The notes under the pieces are model-generated. The model saw only the letters and a list, made by a program, of their open reading frames with translations, searched no databases and was not told where the DNA came from. Of a stretch of DNA of 40,727 nt, positions 25,601 to 32,260 are shown piece after piece; position 1 is the stretch's first letter, and every line of letters begins with the position of its first letter. This stretch comes from Chloroflexota bacterium (lineage in GTDB: Bacteria > Chloroflexota > Anaerolineae > Anaerolineales > UBA4823). The DNA is taken from NCBI GenBank assembly GCA_029265355.1, contig JAJUJL010000033.1, positions 1 to 40,727 of the forward strand. Reading direction: 5' to 3'. Both the position numbers and the translations under genes were made by a program.

Positions 25601-25815
25601 TGCATCGCGCCGCTCACCTCCACCGCCGGCGCGCCGCCGGCAACCACGCCGGCCCCGCCGCCGGTTGACAAGGGAATAGCCTGCCCGCCCCCTGGCAGCC
25701 TGGATCGCTGGCGCAGCAGCCAATAAGCGCCAAAAGCCGCCGCAGCCACCAGCGACACTGAAACCAGCCCGACCAGCCAATAGACCCCTGGAATGCGTTT
25801 CCTTTGTCCAGTCAT
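19660..25815 (-). CDS. Alpha-2-macroglobulin family protein with CTEQ thioester
   Basis: A 2051-aa bacterial alpha-2-macroglobulin. The N-terminus (residues 10-33) is a single uncleaved-looking membrane anchor with no lipobox, then a Gly/Pro-rich linker. Macroglobulin domains follow, with Ig-like big domains (for example FNQPMAPLDTLEALS; VFDDRHIYRPGEEVHLKGWL, the MG2 strand). Near residues 1410-1480 is DNLTRYRVMVVAVD, then the thioester C1556-T-E-Q1559 inside YPFDCTEQIASRLLA and an alpha/alpha barrel (thioester domain). The thioester should covalently trap attacking proteases. Bacterial A2Ms are often next to pbpC; here no pbpC is present and the neighbour is a CBM9-like lipoprotein. It is larger than E. 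coli ECAM (~1650 aa). Confidence 0.93.
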   Translation of the reverse strand: MTGQRKRIPGVYWLVGLVSVSLVAAAAFGAYWLLRQRSRLPGGGQAIPLSTGGGAGVVAGGAPAVEVSGAMQDGQSTTFIRLSEGQPQPQQVEALPLAQGEPLSPEEIDAILGRLPELPVEAQDQADFRLAQEPIPPPRPGQTIPESFPPPPEALTPEPAPSGPLEVLRYAPQGEIDAAPFIAVTFNQPMAPLDTLEALSAQGVPVQIEPALPGTWRWVGTRTLNFLYASDSIDRLPKATDYRVTIPAGTRSQTGGVLAETVTWTFSTPPVKVLTEHPTGEAQPLQPLIFIAFDQRIEPANVLEVVQVQANGSPVGVQLASAEQVQADKQVSILAEQAGEGRWMALSVLQPLPTDAQVTVIVGPGTPSAEGPRRSESAHSFSFRTYAPLRIEEHGCEWYTTDCQPLTPFFIRFNNPIDAAAYKEEMLRIEPQAPGVMVDIIDATIRIRGATSAQTTYTVLVSKDLQDIFGQTLGKDQTLTFKVGPAEPTLIGPEKMFLTLDPAAAKPAFTVHVINYNQLEVQVNAVQPADWPAFKSYLEQYQQGIAGASLPGRRVRDETMRLETPSDQLSEVSIDLSRHMDGSSGQFIVMVRPPRGLLQRQEEIRWRTVHAWVQITPLGLDAFVDSSQMVVWATSLKDGAPLEGVSVSLGEGGSQAITGSDGLARLSQTSGASYLVARRGADVAMLPNSPYPWDDPAWSSYTASDQLRWFVFDDRHIYRPGEEVHLKGWLRRVTAGPQGDVKPFSAAGGLINYTIYEAQGNQIGQGQAPIAGLGGFDFSFTIPEAVNLGNAWINLEAVNLPEWGENWQYTHNFQVLEFRRPEFEVTARNETPGPFFAGESGVVAVSAQYYAGGALPNAEVTWNVYSSPSQYQPPNWPDFTFGKWTPWWWGWRGGYAEFGGPGYGVETVETFSGSTDAAGEHYLRLDFDIRPEPEPVSVRAEATVMDVNRQAWSSATNLLVHPASLYVGLRSPRYFVQRGDPLKVEVIVTDLDGNPVADRPVEVQAARLDWQVVAGEWREIEVDPQTCSLGSTLEPLSCSFETALGGSYRIRARVTDDKGRANQTTITRWVSGGQLPPRRSVEQEEATLIPDQESYQPGDVAQILVQSPFSPAHGLLTVSRSGMLYTQAFELVDGSATLEIPITDAHIPNLNVQVDLVGSAPRTDDVGEALPGVEPRPAYASGALNLKIPPHQRALTLQLLPEASELEPGGETNLNVRVTGADGSPQPGVELAVVVVDEAVLALSSYSMADPLNVFYAERSPDVNSYYSRAYIQLIDPNKLLDTARHAVEVVKTVEVQILAAAPREMPAAMATGTPAMAEADMGMAQAEPIRLRSDFNPLAAFVPAASTGADGFASIPVRLPDNLTRYRVMVVAVDANNRFGSGETNLTARLPLMVRPSAPRFLNFGDRFELPVVLQNQTDQPMEVSVVARASNLALAGADGSSSLAGQRVTVPARDRIEVRFPAETQLAGTARLQIAAVSGSFADAATIELPVYTPATSEAFAVYGVVDEGAVAQPIASPQGVFPQYGGLEVSTSSTAMQALTDAVIYLTSYPFDCTEQIASRLLALAALKDVLAAFDASQLPSPEAIQAAVTRDIEHLRRLQNDDGGFPYWARGFDSIPFNSIHVAYALQRAQEMDFAVPAEMRQRLLEHIRNIESYYPSYYSAETRRTLSAYALFVRMKMGDRDAAKALRLLAEAPLESFSLDAIGWLWQVIQDEPQATATLEEIRRLVNNRVVETPGAANFTTQYTDQSYLLLSSDRRTDAILLEALMTDQPQSDLIPKLVNGLMAHRKRGRWNNTQENVFILLSLERYFKTYEAQTPDFVARIWLGEAYAGEHAYSGRTTERRETVVPMAYLVDAIPAGSAQNLILSKEGAGRLYYRLGLRYAPTDLQQEPLDMGFVVQRVYEAVDDPGDVYQDAQGAWHIKAGARVRVRLTLVADNRRYHVALADPLPAGLEILNPALAVTGSLPQDPQQSRSYHGWWWWSWFEHQNLRDERAEAFTSLLWEGVYEYTYDARATTPGVFVAPPAKAEEMYSPEVFGRSASAVVIVE

Positions 25816-25897
25816 CAGCCCTCCCTGAGCGCGTCACGATCAAGAATTGGGCAATGGGCGGGAAGCACCGCCCAGCGCGCAACGTTTGACTATACTG

Positions 25898-25925
25898 ATT
25901 GTAAGTGTTAAAGTGAAGACGTCAA
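25898..25925 (-). promoter_or_regulatory. Promoter of the macroglobulin gene
   Basis: Minus-strand TTGACG (25925-25920), 16-nt spacer, TACAAT (25903-25898). The start codon is at 25815, which leaves a leader of about 75 nt. Confidence 0.55.
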
Positions 25926-25956
25926 TAGGCAGCGCAGAGTTCCTTTTACAACCAAC

Positions 25957-25984
25957 TTGACAACTGCCCCAATCCGAGTATAAT
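25957..25984 (+). promoter_or_regulatory. rpmF promoter
   Basis: TTGACA (25957-25962), 16-nt spacer, perfect TATAAT (25979-25984). The transcript would begin near 25991, right at a perfect hairpin (GCCTGCCC/GGGCAGGC, 25991-26012), and continue through a GGCGGCGCCC direct repeat (26033-26053) to rpmF at 26082. Confidence 0.75.
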
Positions 25985-26081
25985 TCCCCTGCCTGCCCGC
26001 AGTTGGGCAGGCGCATTTGTGCATTATCCATAGGCGGCGCCCAGGCGGCGCCCTGAATTCGAAAGCAAAGGAAATTAGGTC

Positions 26082-26267
26082 ATGCCCCCTCTACCAAAAC
26101 GTAAACTCTCTAAAGGTCGCCGCGATCGCCGCCGAGCGCAGGACGCCCTGAAAGCGCGCAACCTGGTGCAGTGCAGCAACTGCGGCGAGATGCGCCTGCC
26201 GCACACGGTGTGCCCGAGCTGCGGGCATTACAAAGGCCGCGAAGTCGTCGAAGTCGAAAAAGAGTAA
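26082..26267 (+). CDS. rpmF: 50S ribosomal protein L32
   Basis: A 61-aa zinc-ribbon L32. The N-terminus MPPLPKRKLSKGRRDRRR is typical, and the four cysteines C31-x2-C34 and C44-x2-C47 form the zinc site, so this is the zinc-binding version rather than the cysteine-free paralogue. It is controlled by a strong promoter and followed by a hairpin before fabD. rpmF commonly precedes fatty-acid genes, as here. Confidence 0.97.
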   Translation: MPPLPKRKLSKGRRDRRRAQDALKARNLVQCSNCGEMRLPHTVCPSCGHYKGREVVEVEKE

Positions 26268-26279
26268 ACGCTGATCACC

Positions 26280-26323
26280 ACGGGTCGTGGGCGTCCCAAC
26301 GGGGAACCACGACCCGTTTGTAT
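26280..26323 (+). terminator. Terminator or attenuator between rpmF and fabD
   Basis: ACGGGTCGTGG (26280-26290) pairs perfectly with CCACGACCCGT (26307-26317), followed by TTTGTATTT. The fabD start is only 24 nt past the stem, so read-through would be reduced and fabD may use partial read-through. Confidence 0.75.
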
Positions 26324-26340
26324 TTAAGTCAGGAGAGTCT

Positions 26341-27282
26341 ATGCTTCCCGATGCCACAACCACCGCATTTGTGTTTCCCGGGCAAGGCTCGCAGGCAGTA
26401 GGCATGGGCCGCGAGCTGGCAGCCGCCTACCCCGAAGCCAGGCAGGTCTTCGAGCAGGCTGACCAGGCGCTGGGCTTGGCGCTTTCGCAGATGGCCTGGG
26501 AAGGGCCAGAAGAAGCGCTCAACGACACGATCAACACCCAGCCGGCCTTGCTGGTGCACTCGGTGGCCGCGCTGCGCGTCTTTCAGAAGCGCTACCCCGG
26601 CTACACACCCGCCTTCGTCGCCGGGCACTCGATGGGCGAGCTGAGCGCCCTGGTGGCGTGCGGCGCATTGGACTACCTCAGCGCGCTCAAGCTGGTGCGC
26701 CGGCGCGGCGAGCTGATGAAAATGGCGGGCGAGATCGCCCCCGGCGGCATGGCTGCCATCCTGGGACTGGAGATTCCCACGCTGGAAGAGGTCTGCGCCG
26801 AGGCCAGCGCCCCGGGCGAGATCGTGCAGGTGGCCAACGATAACTGCCCCGGGCAGGTGGTCATCTCCGGAGCGCGCGCTGCCCTGGAACGCGCCGTGGA
26901 AGCGGCGCGCCAGCGCGGGGCGCGGCGGGCGGTCATCCTGGCCGTGAGCATCGCCGCCCACTCGCCGCTGATGCGCCCCGCGCAGCAGGATTTCAACCGG
27001 GCCGTCGAAGCCGCTGCCCTGCAGGATCCCTTCACCCCGCTGGTGGGCAACATCACCGCTGCTCCGCTGCACAGCGCGGCAGAGATTCGCGCCGACCTGC
27101 AGGGGCAGCTCGAATCGCGCGTGCGCTGGACAGAATCGGTGCAGGCTATGGCCGCCCGGGGGGTGACCACCTTCATCGAGATCGGCAGCGGCAGCGTGCT
27201 GGGTGGCTTGATCAAGCGCATCCAGCGCGATGGCACAACGCTGACCTTGGGCAGCCCGGCAGATTTCGAAGCCCTGGGCTGA
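26341..27282 (+). CDS. fabD: Malonyl-CoA:ACP transacylase FabD
   Basis: A 313-aa enzyme that loads malonyl groups onto acyl carrier protein for fatty-acid synthesis. The family motifs are FPGQGSQ (12-18), the nucleophile S97 in GHSMGE, VRRRGELM (119-126), and the catalytic H207 in SIAAHSPLM. Start is ATG 26341, with AGGAG 6 nt upstream; a longer frame from 26287 reads through the hairpin. It follows rpmF and precedes fabG, but no plsX, fabH or acpP is nearby. Confidence 0.97.
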   Translation: MLPDATTTAFVFPGQGSQAVGMGRELAAAYPEARQVFEQADQALGLALSQMAWEGPEEALNDTINTQPALLVHSVAALRVFQKRYPGYTPAFVAGHSMGELSALVACGALDYLSALKLVRRRGELMKMAGEIAPGGMAAILGLEIPTLEEVCAEASAPGEIVQVANDNCPGQVVISGARAALERAVEAARQRGARRAVILAVSIAAHSPLMRPAQQDFNRAVEAAALQDPFTPLVGNITAAPLHSAAEIRADLQGQLESRVRWTESVQAMAARGVTTFIEIGSGSVLGGLIKRIQRDGTTLTLGSPADFEALG

Positions 27283-27364
27283 AGCGCCCCCCAACGACCA
27301 CCCTGGGGGCTCGTCCATGAGATGAAGCCTGGCTGGCGAACCCCCATCTGCATTCTGAACGCGG

Positions 27365-27370
27365 TATAAT
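27365..27370 (+). promoter_or_regulatory. Possible -10 before fabG
   Basis: TATAAT at 27365-27370 lies 40 nt before the fabG ATG. No good -35 sits at the right distance, so this is a weak call. Confidence 0.3.
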
Positions 27371-27410
27371 CACAACGCTTCGCCAGCCATTCCACCACGG
27401 AGGAGTACGT

Positions 27411-28157
27411 ATGAGCCTGGAAGGGAAAGTCGCCATCATCACCGGGGCAGGTCGGGGCATCGGACGCGCCATCGCTGAGAAGTTTGCCTTGAGCGGCGCC
27501 AAACTGGTCATGGCGGACCGCAACTTCGAGCAAGCCAGGGAGACCGCCGCCGCCATCACCGCCGCCGCCGGGTGCTGCACCACGCCGATCGAGGTGGACG
27601 TTTCCAACCTCGAAGCGGTGAAAATGATGGTAGAACAGGTGATCGCCGAGTACAACCGCATCGATATCCTGGTCAACAACGCCGGCGTCACCCGCGACAA
27701 CCTGATCATGCGCATGGAAGAGAGCGATTGGGACACGGTGATCGATATCAACCTGAAGGGCGCCTGGAACTGCTCCAAAGCCGTTGTGCGGCAAATGATG
27801 AAACAGCGCTACGGGCGCATCATCAACATCTCTTCCGTCTCCGGGCTGGCGGGCCAGGCCGGGCAGACCAATTACTCGGCTTCCAAGGCTGGCCTGATCG
27901 GTTTAACCAAGGCTTTGGCGCGCGAGGTCGCCTCTCGCAACATCACCGTCAACGCCGTGGCGCCTGGTTTTGTGCCCACCGCGCTCACCAACGACCTGCC
28001 GCAAGACTTGAAGGACTCGATGATGCGGCTCATCCCGCTGGGCCGCTGGGCAAAGCCCGAGGAGATCGCCTACGCGGTGGCTTTTTTTGCTTCAGACGAG
28101 GCCGCCTACATCACCGGCCAGGTGCTGAGCGTGGACGGCGGCATGTTTATGATGTGA
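27411..28157 (+). CDS. fabG: 3-oxoacyl-ACP reductase FabG-like SDR
   Basis: A 248-aa short-chain dehydrogenase of the FabG type, which reduces 3-oxoacyl-ACP with NADPH in fatty-acid elongation. The nucleotide motif is TGAGRGIG (11-18), the NNAG motif is at 89-92, and the catalytic set is N114, S142, Y155 and K159 (NYSASKAG). PGFVPTALT and TGQVLSVDGGM are typical of FabG. GGAGG lies just before the ATG. It is 128 nt after fabD. The SDR family is broad, but the neighbour fabD supports fabG. Confidence 0.93.
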   Translation: MSLEGKVAIITGAGRGIGRAIAEKFALSGAKLVMADRNFEQARETAAAITAAAGCCTTPIEVDVSNLEAVKMMVEQVIAEYNRIDILVNNAGVTRDNLIMRMEESDWDTVIDINLKGAWNCSKAVVRQMMKQRYGRIINISSVSGLAGQAGQTNYSASKAGLIGLTKALAREVASRNITVNAVAPGFVPTALTNDLPQDLKDSMMRLIPLGRWAKPEEIAYAVAFFASDEAAYITGQVLSVDGGMFMM

Positions 28158-28173
28158 ATCCGAGGGAGTACAC

Positions 28174-28515
28174 ATGGAAGAAGGCAAGACCACAGTCGCC
28201 CCAGAAGTGCTGCTCACCATCTCCCGCCTGACGACATTGGATGTCGAAGGGGTGAGCCGCCTGAGCCCGGTGCCAGCCGGCATCAACCGGTTGTTCAAGC
28301 GCGGCTACGGCGAGGGCGTGGTGATCGATGTGCAGGAGAACACGGTCTCAGCAGACATCTATGTTGTCCTGAAAGCGGATGTCAATATCCGGGATGTCAG
28401 CCGCAACATCCAGCGCAACGTAGCGCGCGCCATTTCCGAAATGGTGGGCATGCAGGTGGGCCGGGTGAACGTGCATATCGAAGACATCGATTACGACAAG
28501 GAGGGCGGAGACTAA
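28174..28515 (+). CDS. Asp23/Gls24 family protein
   Basis: A 113-aa single-domain Asp23/Gls24 (DUF322) protein. The family pattern is clear: VAPEVLLTISRLTTLDVEGVS (here broken at 20 letters), a GEGVVIDVQENTVSADIYVVL strand pair, and RNVARAISEMVGMQVGRVNVHIEDI at the end. Members are envelope-linked proteins of Gram-positive-type bacteria (AmaP anchors some), and one is often found directly before nusB. Here nusB begins 6 nt later, and fabG ends 16 nt before, so it is part of one operon. Confidence 0.9.
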   Translation: MEEGKTTVAPEVLLTISRLTTLDVEGVSRLSPVPAGINRLFKRGYGEGVVIDVQENTVSADIYVVLKADVNIRDVSRNIQRNVARAISEMVGMQVGRVNVHIEDIDYDKEGGD

Positions 28516-28521
28516 CCGCCT

Positions 28522-29031
28522 ATGAAATCACGCACCAGAGCACGCAGTGTGGCTCTGCAGGCACTTTACGAAATCGACCTGACCGGGCACCCAGCCGGAG
28601 CGGTTTGGGAGCAGCGCTCCTCCGAAGCGGAGTTGGATGACAGGCTGGCTGAATTTGCCCGCCAGATCATCTTCGGGGTGCTGCCGATACACGCCATGCT
28701 GGATGGATTCATCGCTCAATACGCCCCCGAGTGGCCCATGGAGCAGGTTGCCACCATCGACCGCAACATCCTGCGCATTGCGCTGTGGGAATTCGCCGTC
28801 TACCGCAATACGCCCCTCAAAGTGGTGATCAACGAGGCGGTGGAATTGGCGAAAACCTTTGGCTCCGACAGCACGCCGCGCTTTGTCAATGGCGTGCTGG
28901 GCAGCCTGGCAGAACACCAAAACGAAATCCGCCAGTACCTCAATGCCCATATCAACGCTCCCACCAGCCCGAACAACTCCACCAGCGCCAATGGATCGCC
29001 AGGCGCAGATACCCCCTCAGGCAGTAAATAA
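28522..29031 (+). CDS. nusB: Transcription antitermination factor NusB
   Basis: A 169-aa all-helical NusB, which with NusE (S10) binds boxA in rRNA leaders. It starts with the standard SRTRARSVALQALYEIDL and contains the later LRIALWEFAVYRNTPLKVVINEAVELAKTFG helix pair and FVNGVLGSLAE. The last ~30 residues are an Asn/Ser/Thr/Pro-rich tail not needed for the fold. It lies between the Asp23 gene and tatB with gaps below 10 nt. Confidence 0.95.
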   Translation: MKSRTRARSVALQALYEIDLTGHPAGAVWEQRSSEAELDDRLAEFARQIIFGVLPIHAMLDGFIAQYAPEWPMEQVATIDRNILRIALWEFAVYRNTPLKVVINEAVELAKTFGSDSTPRFVNGVLGSLAEHQNEIRQYLNAHINAPTSPNNSTSANGSPGADTPSGSK

Positions 29032-29040
29032 GCAAACATC

Positions 29041-29556
29041 ATGGATTTTTTCGGAATTGGCCCCCTGGAACTCTTTCTTGTCGCATTGATTGCGCTGATT
29101 GTGCTTGGCCCGCGCGACATGGTCAAAGCCGGGCGCACGCTGGGGCGCATCCTGCGCAACATCGTGCAATCGGACACCTGGCGGGCGGTGGTGACCATTT
29201 CGCGCGATATGCGCAACCTGCCCACCCGCCTGATGCGCGAAGCCAACCTGGAGGACGAAGTCAAAGCTCTGCAGGCTGAAACGCAGCAGATCCGCCGCCA
29301 GTTGGACCTGAGCGATTTGCAGAAGGACATCCAGCGCGCCCAGCAGGAGCTGGCGAAAGAGAGCAGAGACGCCCTGGCCGACTGGACCACACCCCCAGAG
29401 GCGGAGACGCCCTTCATCCACCCCCCAACCCTCCCCCCGGGCGCGCCGCCTGCCAGCCTGCCGGCCTCAAAGACCTCCCCAGGCGCTCCAACGGAAAGCA
29501 CTGCCAGGGAAGAGCCAGCCCCGCTCGAGAACGATCCACCCACTGCCAGTGAGTAG
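29041..29556 (+). CDS. tatB: Twin-arginine translocase subunit TatB
   Basis: A 171-aa TatA/TatB-family protein. Residues 2-21 are the membrane helix (FGIGPLELFLVALIALIVLG), followed by the GP hinge and an amphipathic helix (KAGRTLGRILRNI), then a charged coiled segment (residues ~65-110) and a Pro/Ala-rich tail. Length and the Glu in the membrane segment (PLEL) fit TatB better than TatA. No separate tatA is in the window. tatC starts 6 nt after the stop. Confidence 0.9.
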   Translation: MDFFGIGPLELFLVALIALIVLGPRDMVKAGRTLGRILRNIVQSDTWRAVVTISRDMRNLPTRLMREANLEDEVKALQAETQQIRRQLDLSDLQKDIQRAQQELAKESRDALADWTTPPEAETPFIHPPTLPPGAPPASLPASKTSPGAPTESTAREEPAPLENDPPTASE

Positions 29557-29562
29557 CCGACT

Positions 29563-30450
29563 ATGCGCAAATTTCTTCTCACCCTGTGGCGTATCCTCAC
29601 CTTCCCCTTCTGGCTGGTATGGAGCACCCTGCGCCTGGTGGGCCGCTTTATCGGCCGGATATCCAACGATATCCGCGAGTTGCTGACCGAAGAACCCGAA
29701 GACGAGCCCCTCGCCGATACCATCCAAAAGACGGTTGAGAACCCAGGTGGGTTGATGGAGCACGTCGACGCCCTGCGGCGCAACATCTTCCGCGCCCTGG
29801 CAGGCCTGGCCCTCACCACCGCCATCTCGTTCCTTTACACCCGCCAGTTGATCGACCTGCTGGCGAAACCAGTGGGCGGCATCCAGGCATTGGTCGCCAT
29901 TGACCCAACCGAGCCGGTGGGCGTTTACATGCGCGTGGCGCTGCTTTCCGGCTTCACCCTGGCTCTGCCATACATCGCCTTCGAACTGTGGCTGTTCATT
30001 GCCCCGGGCATCAGCCGCAGCGCGCGCCTCTTCAGTCTGGCGGCCATTCCGGTGGCGACCCTGTTCTTCATCGGCGGTATGGCTTTCACCTATTTCGTGA
30101 TGCTGCCAGCAGCCATCCCCTTCCTGGTCAATTTCATCTTCGGTATGACCGTCGAGCTTCGCCCGGCGTCTTACGTGCGCTTTGTGACCAGCGTGATGTT
30201 TTGGATCGGTATCTCGTTCGAATTTCCGCTGATCATTTACGTGCTGGCGCGCATCGGGCTGGTGCGCGCCCGGGTGCTGGCCCAGCAGTGGCGCCTGGCG
30301 GTGGTGATCATCGCCCTGTTGGCAGCCATCATCACCCCCACCATCGATCCGGTGAACATGGCGCTGGTGATGGGTCCGTTGATCATCCTGTATTTCATCA
30401 GCATTGGATTAGCCTACCTCGCCCGCCGCGAGAAAGCCGAGCCCGCATGA
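29563..30450 (+). CDS. tatC: Twin-arginine translocase subunit TatC with N-terminal extension
   Basis: A 295-aa TatC, the signal-peptide receptor of the Tat system, with six membrane helices after residue 75. The family start LMEHVDALRRNI, including E66, lies at residues 64-75, so there are ~63 extra N-terminal residues. These include an amphipathic, aromatic-rich segment (residues 1-35: WRILTFPFWLVW and more) and an acidic linker. LPYIAFELWLFIAPGI contains the second key acidic residue. It overlaps the next gene by ATGA. At least one Tat substrate, the L,D-transpeptidase at 10554, is encoded in this window. Confidence 0.95.
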   Translation: MRKFLLTLWRILTFPFWLVWSTLRLVGRFIGRISNDIRELLTEEPEDEPLADTIQKTVENPGGLMEHVDALRRNIFRALAGLALTTAISFLYTRQLIDLLAKPVGGIQALVAIDPTEPVGVYMRVALLSGFTLALPYIAFELWLFIAPGISRSARLFSLAAIPVATLFFIGGMAFTYFVMLPAAIPFLVNFIFGMTVELRPASYVRFVTSVMFWIGISFEFPLIIYVLARIGLVRARVLAQQWRLAVVIIALLAAIITPTIDPVNMALVMGPLIILYFISIGLAYLARREKAEPA

Positions 30451-31322
30451 AAATTCGTCGCGCCCTGCTGTATGTCCCCGGAGATGACCTGCGCAAAATT
30501 CAAAAAGCGGCTGCGCTGGGCGCAGACTGTGTTTGCCTGGACATGGAAGACGGTGTGGCAGCCACGCGCAAGATCACCGCTCGTCTTACCATTGCCGAGG
30601 CGCTCCCAGAGCTCGATTTTGGACGCAGCGAGCGATTGGTGCGCATCAATGGCTTGGGCCCAGGCCTGGAACAGGCGGACCTGCAAGCCGCCGCGGCTGC
30701 CAGGCCGGACGGCATTGTCTTGCCTAAGGTGGATGACGCCCACGCCGTGCAATGGGCTGACCAGGAGCTCAGCCGCGCCGAACAGGAATTTGGCTGGCCA
30801 GCGGGCGGTATCATCCTGATCGCCATCGTCGAATCGGCGCGCGGTATCCTCAACCTGGCTGAGATCGCTGGCGCCAGTCCGCGGCTGCAGGCGCTGATCT
30901 TTGGCGCGGATGACCTGGCGGTGGACATCGGCGCCCAGCGCACCCCCCAAGGCTGGGAAGTGTTCTATGCCCGCAGCGCGCTGGTCACCCACGCGGCTGC
31001 TTTCGGTCTGCAAGCCATCGACATGGTGTACGGGGATTTCAACGACCTGGAAGGGCTGCAGCGCGAAGCGCTGCAAGGCGCCCAACTGGGCTACAGCGGA
31101 AAGCAGGTGATCCACCCCAACCAGGTGGCGCCGGTGCAGGCGGCTTTCACCCCCAGCGACCAGGCCATTGCCGAAGCGCTGACCATACTGCAAGCGGATG
31201 AGATCAAGCAGGCTTCTGGGATTGGCGCCTTTGCCATGCAAGGCAAAATGGTGGATGCGCCGATTGTCAAAGCCGCCCGGCGCATCGTGGAGCGGGGGCG
31301 AGCTGCCGGCAAGATCCCCTGA
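30447..31322 (+). CDS. CitE/HpcH-HpaI aldolase-lyase family protein
   Basis: A 291-aa TIM-barrel of the HpcH/HpaI/CitE family, which cleaves or forms C-C bonds of CoA thioesters or keto-acids using Mg or Mn. Family marks are RRALLYVPGDD, CLDMEDGVA (residues ~29-37, with the acid preceding the metal site), RINGLG, IVLPKVDDA, AIVESARG (metal Glu) and FGADDLAVDIGA (metal Asp). The last strand KQVIHPNQVAP is typical for CitE-like proteins such as malyl- or citramalyl-CoA lyases. Other citrate lyase subunits are not present, so it is not a citrate lyase complex. Exact substrate unknown. Confidence 0.88.
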   Translation: MKIRRALLYVPGDDLRKIQKAAALGADCVCLDMEDGVAATRKITARLTIAEALPELDFGRSERLVRINGLGPGLEQADLQAAAAARPDGIVLPKVDDAHAVQWADQELSRAEQEFGWPAGGIILIAIVESARGILNLAEIAGASPRLQALIFGADDLAVDIGAQRTPQGWEVFYARSALVTHAAAFGLQAIDMVYGDFNDLEGLQREALQGAQLGYSGKQVIHPNQVAPVQAAFTPSDQAIAEALTILQADEIKQASGIGAFAMQGKMVDAPIVKAARRIVERGRAAGKIP

Positions 31323-31390
31323 GCAGGTGGCACGACACTTGCACGTAACAAGACAGCTTATAATGGAGCAGCACGCAGGGATGGCGTTCA

Positions 31391-32260
31391 ATGCGCAGTT
31401 CCCGCAACCAGGCTTGGTGTACCCGCATGAAAGCAGCGCCCACCGATCCCCAAACCGGCTCGTTCATTGCCCGCTACCGCGCCCGACCGCTGAGCTGGGG
31501 CGAATTTCTGCGCCTGGCCAGCCTGGGCGCCGCGGCTGTGCTGGCGCCGCTGCTCTACAGCGCATGGCTCTATCGCAGCAACCTGCTGCGCTACGGCTCG
31601 GTTGCAGCGGAACGCTGGAGCACGCCCTGGCTGGCGCTCAGCCTGGCGGCGCTGGCGCTCTTCGCCCTGCTGGTGGTGATACGCCTGGCGGCTTTGCGCC
31701 GCTCGGTCGAGGTGTTCCAAAAAGGGCTGCGGCTCAACCTGGGCAAGCGCAGCTTCCTGCCCTGGGCGCAGCTCGCTGGCGTCTCAACCGAAGTCCGCGC
31801 CGCAGGGGGCCTCGCCGCTGGTGAGAAGCTGCGCTATCGCGTTCGCCTGCACCCCACCACCGGGCGCGCCATCCCCCTCGAAGAGCACACCGAAAAACTG
31901 CCTGAGCTGCTCTCGCAGATCAAAGCCCATCTCTACCCTCGCCTGCTGCCCGCCCTGCAAGCCGAATTCCAGCAGGGACGCTGGCTGCACTTCGGCGAGA
32001 TCGCCATCTCATCCCAGGGATTGCGCCTGGGTGCGGACCACCGGCGCAGGCTGGAGCTGAGCTGGGCGGAGGTCCAAAGTATGCAGGTGCAGGGTGGGCA
32101 GTTGACCATCGCATACACACCCCCGGGGAAAGGGGTGGGTGCGTCGCAGCCCGAGCAGAGCAACCATCACACCGCCCTGCGGCAGCGCAGGTTGGAAACT
32201 GGGGAGATCCCCAATATCGAGCTGCTGCTCCAACTCATCCAGCAGGAAGTGACGCCGTGA
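31391..32260 (+). CDS. Two-helix membrane protein with duplicated PH-like module
   Basis: A 289-aa protein not tied to a known function. Residues 39-60 and 77-99 are membrane helices. Behind them the sequence holds two similar stretches: EVFQKGLRLNLGKRSFLPWA (107-126) and AISSQGLRLGADHRRRLELS (205-224), each of the type GLRL ... W-A/E followed by a strand. This resembles bacterial PH-like (bPH, DUF6585-type) repeats. AGGGA lies 9 nt before the ATG at 31391; ATG 31427 is an alternative. It overlaps the next, lipoprotein, gene by GTGA and so is probably linked to it. Confidence 0.7.
   Translation: MRSSRNQAWCTRMKAAPTDPQTGSFIARYRARPLSWGEFLRLASLGAAAVLAPLLYSAWLYRSNLLRYGSVAAERWSTPWLALSLAALALFALLVVIRLAALRRSVEVFQKGLRLNLGKRSFLPWAQLAGVSTEVRAAGGLAAGEKLRYRVRLHPTTGRAIPLEEHTEKLPELLSQIKAHLYPRLLPALQAEFQQGRWLHFGEIAISSQGLRLGADHRRRLELSWAEVQSMQVQGGQLTIAYTPPGKGVGASQPEQSNHHTALRQRRLETGEIPNIELLLQLIQQEVTP

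Noticed and set aside
30447-31322. Citrate lyase beta subunit in a citrate lyase operon
   Set aside because: No citD, citF or citX; only the broad CitE/HpcH family can be supported.
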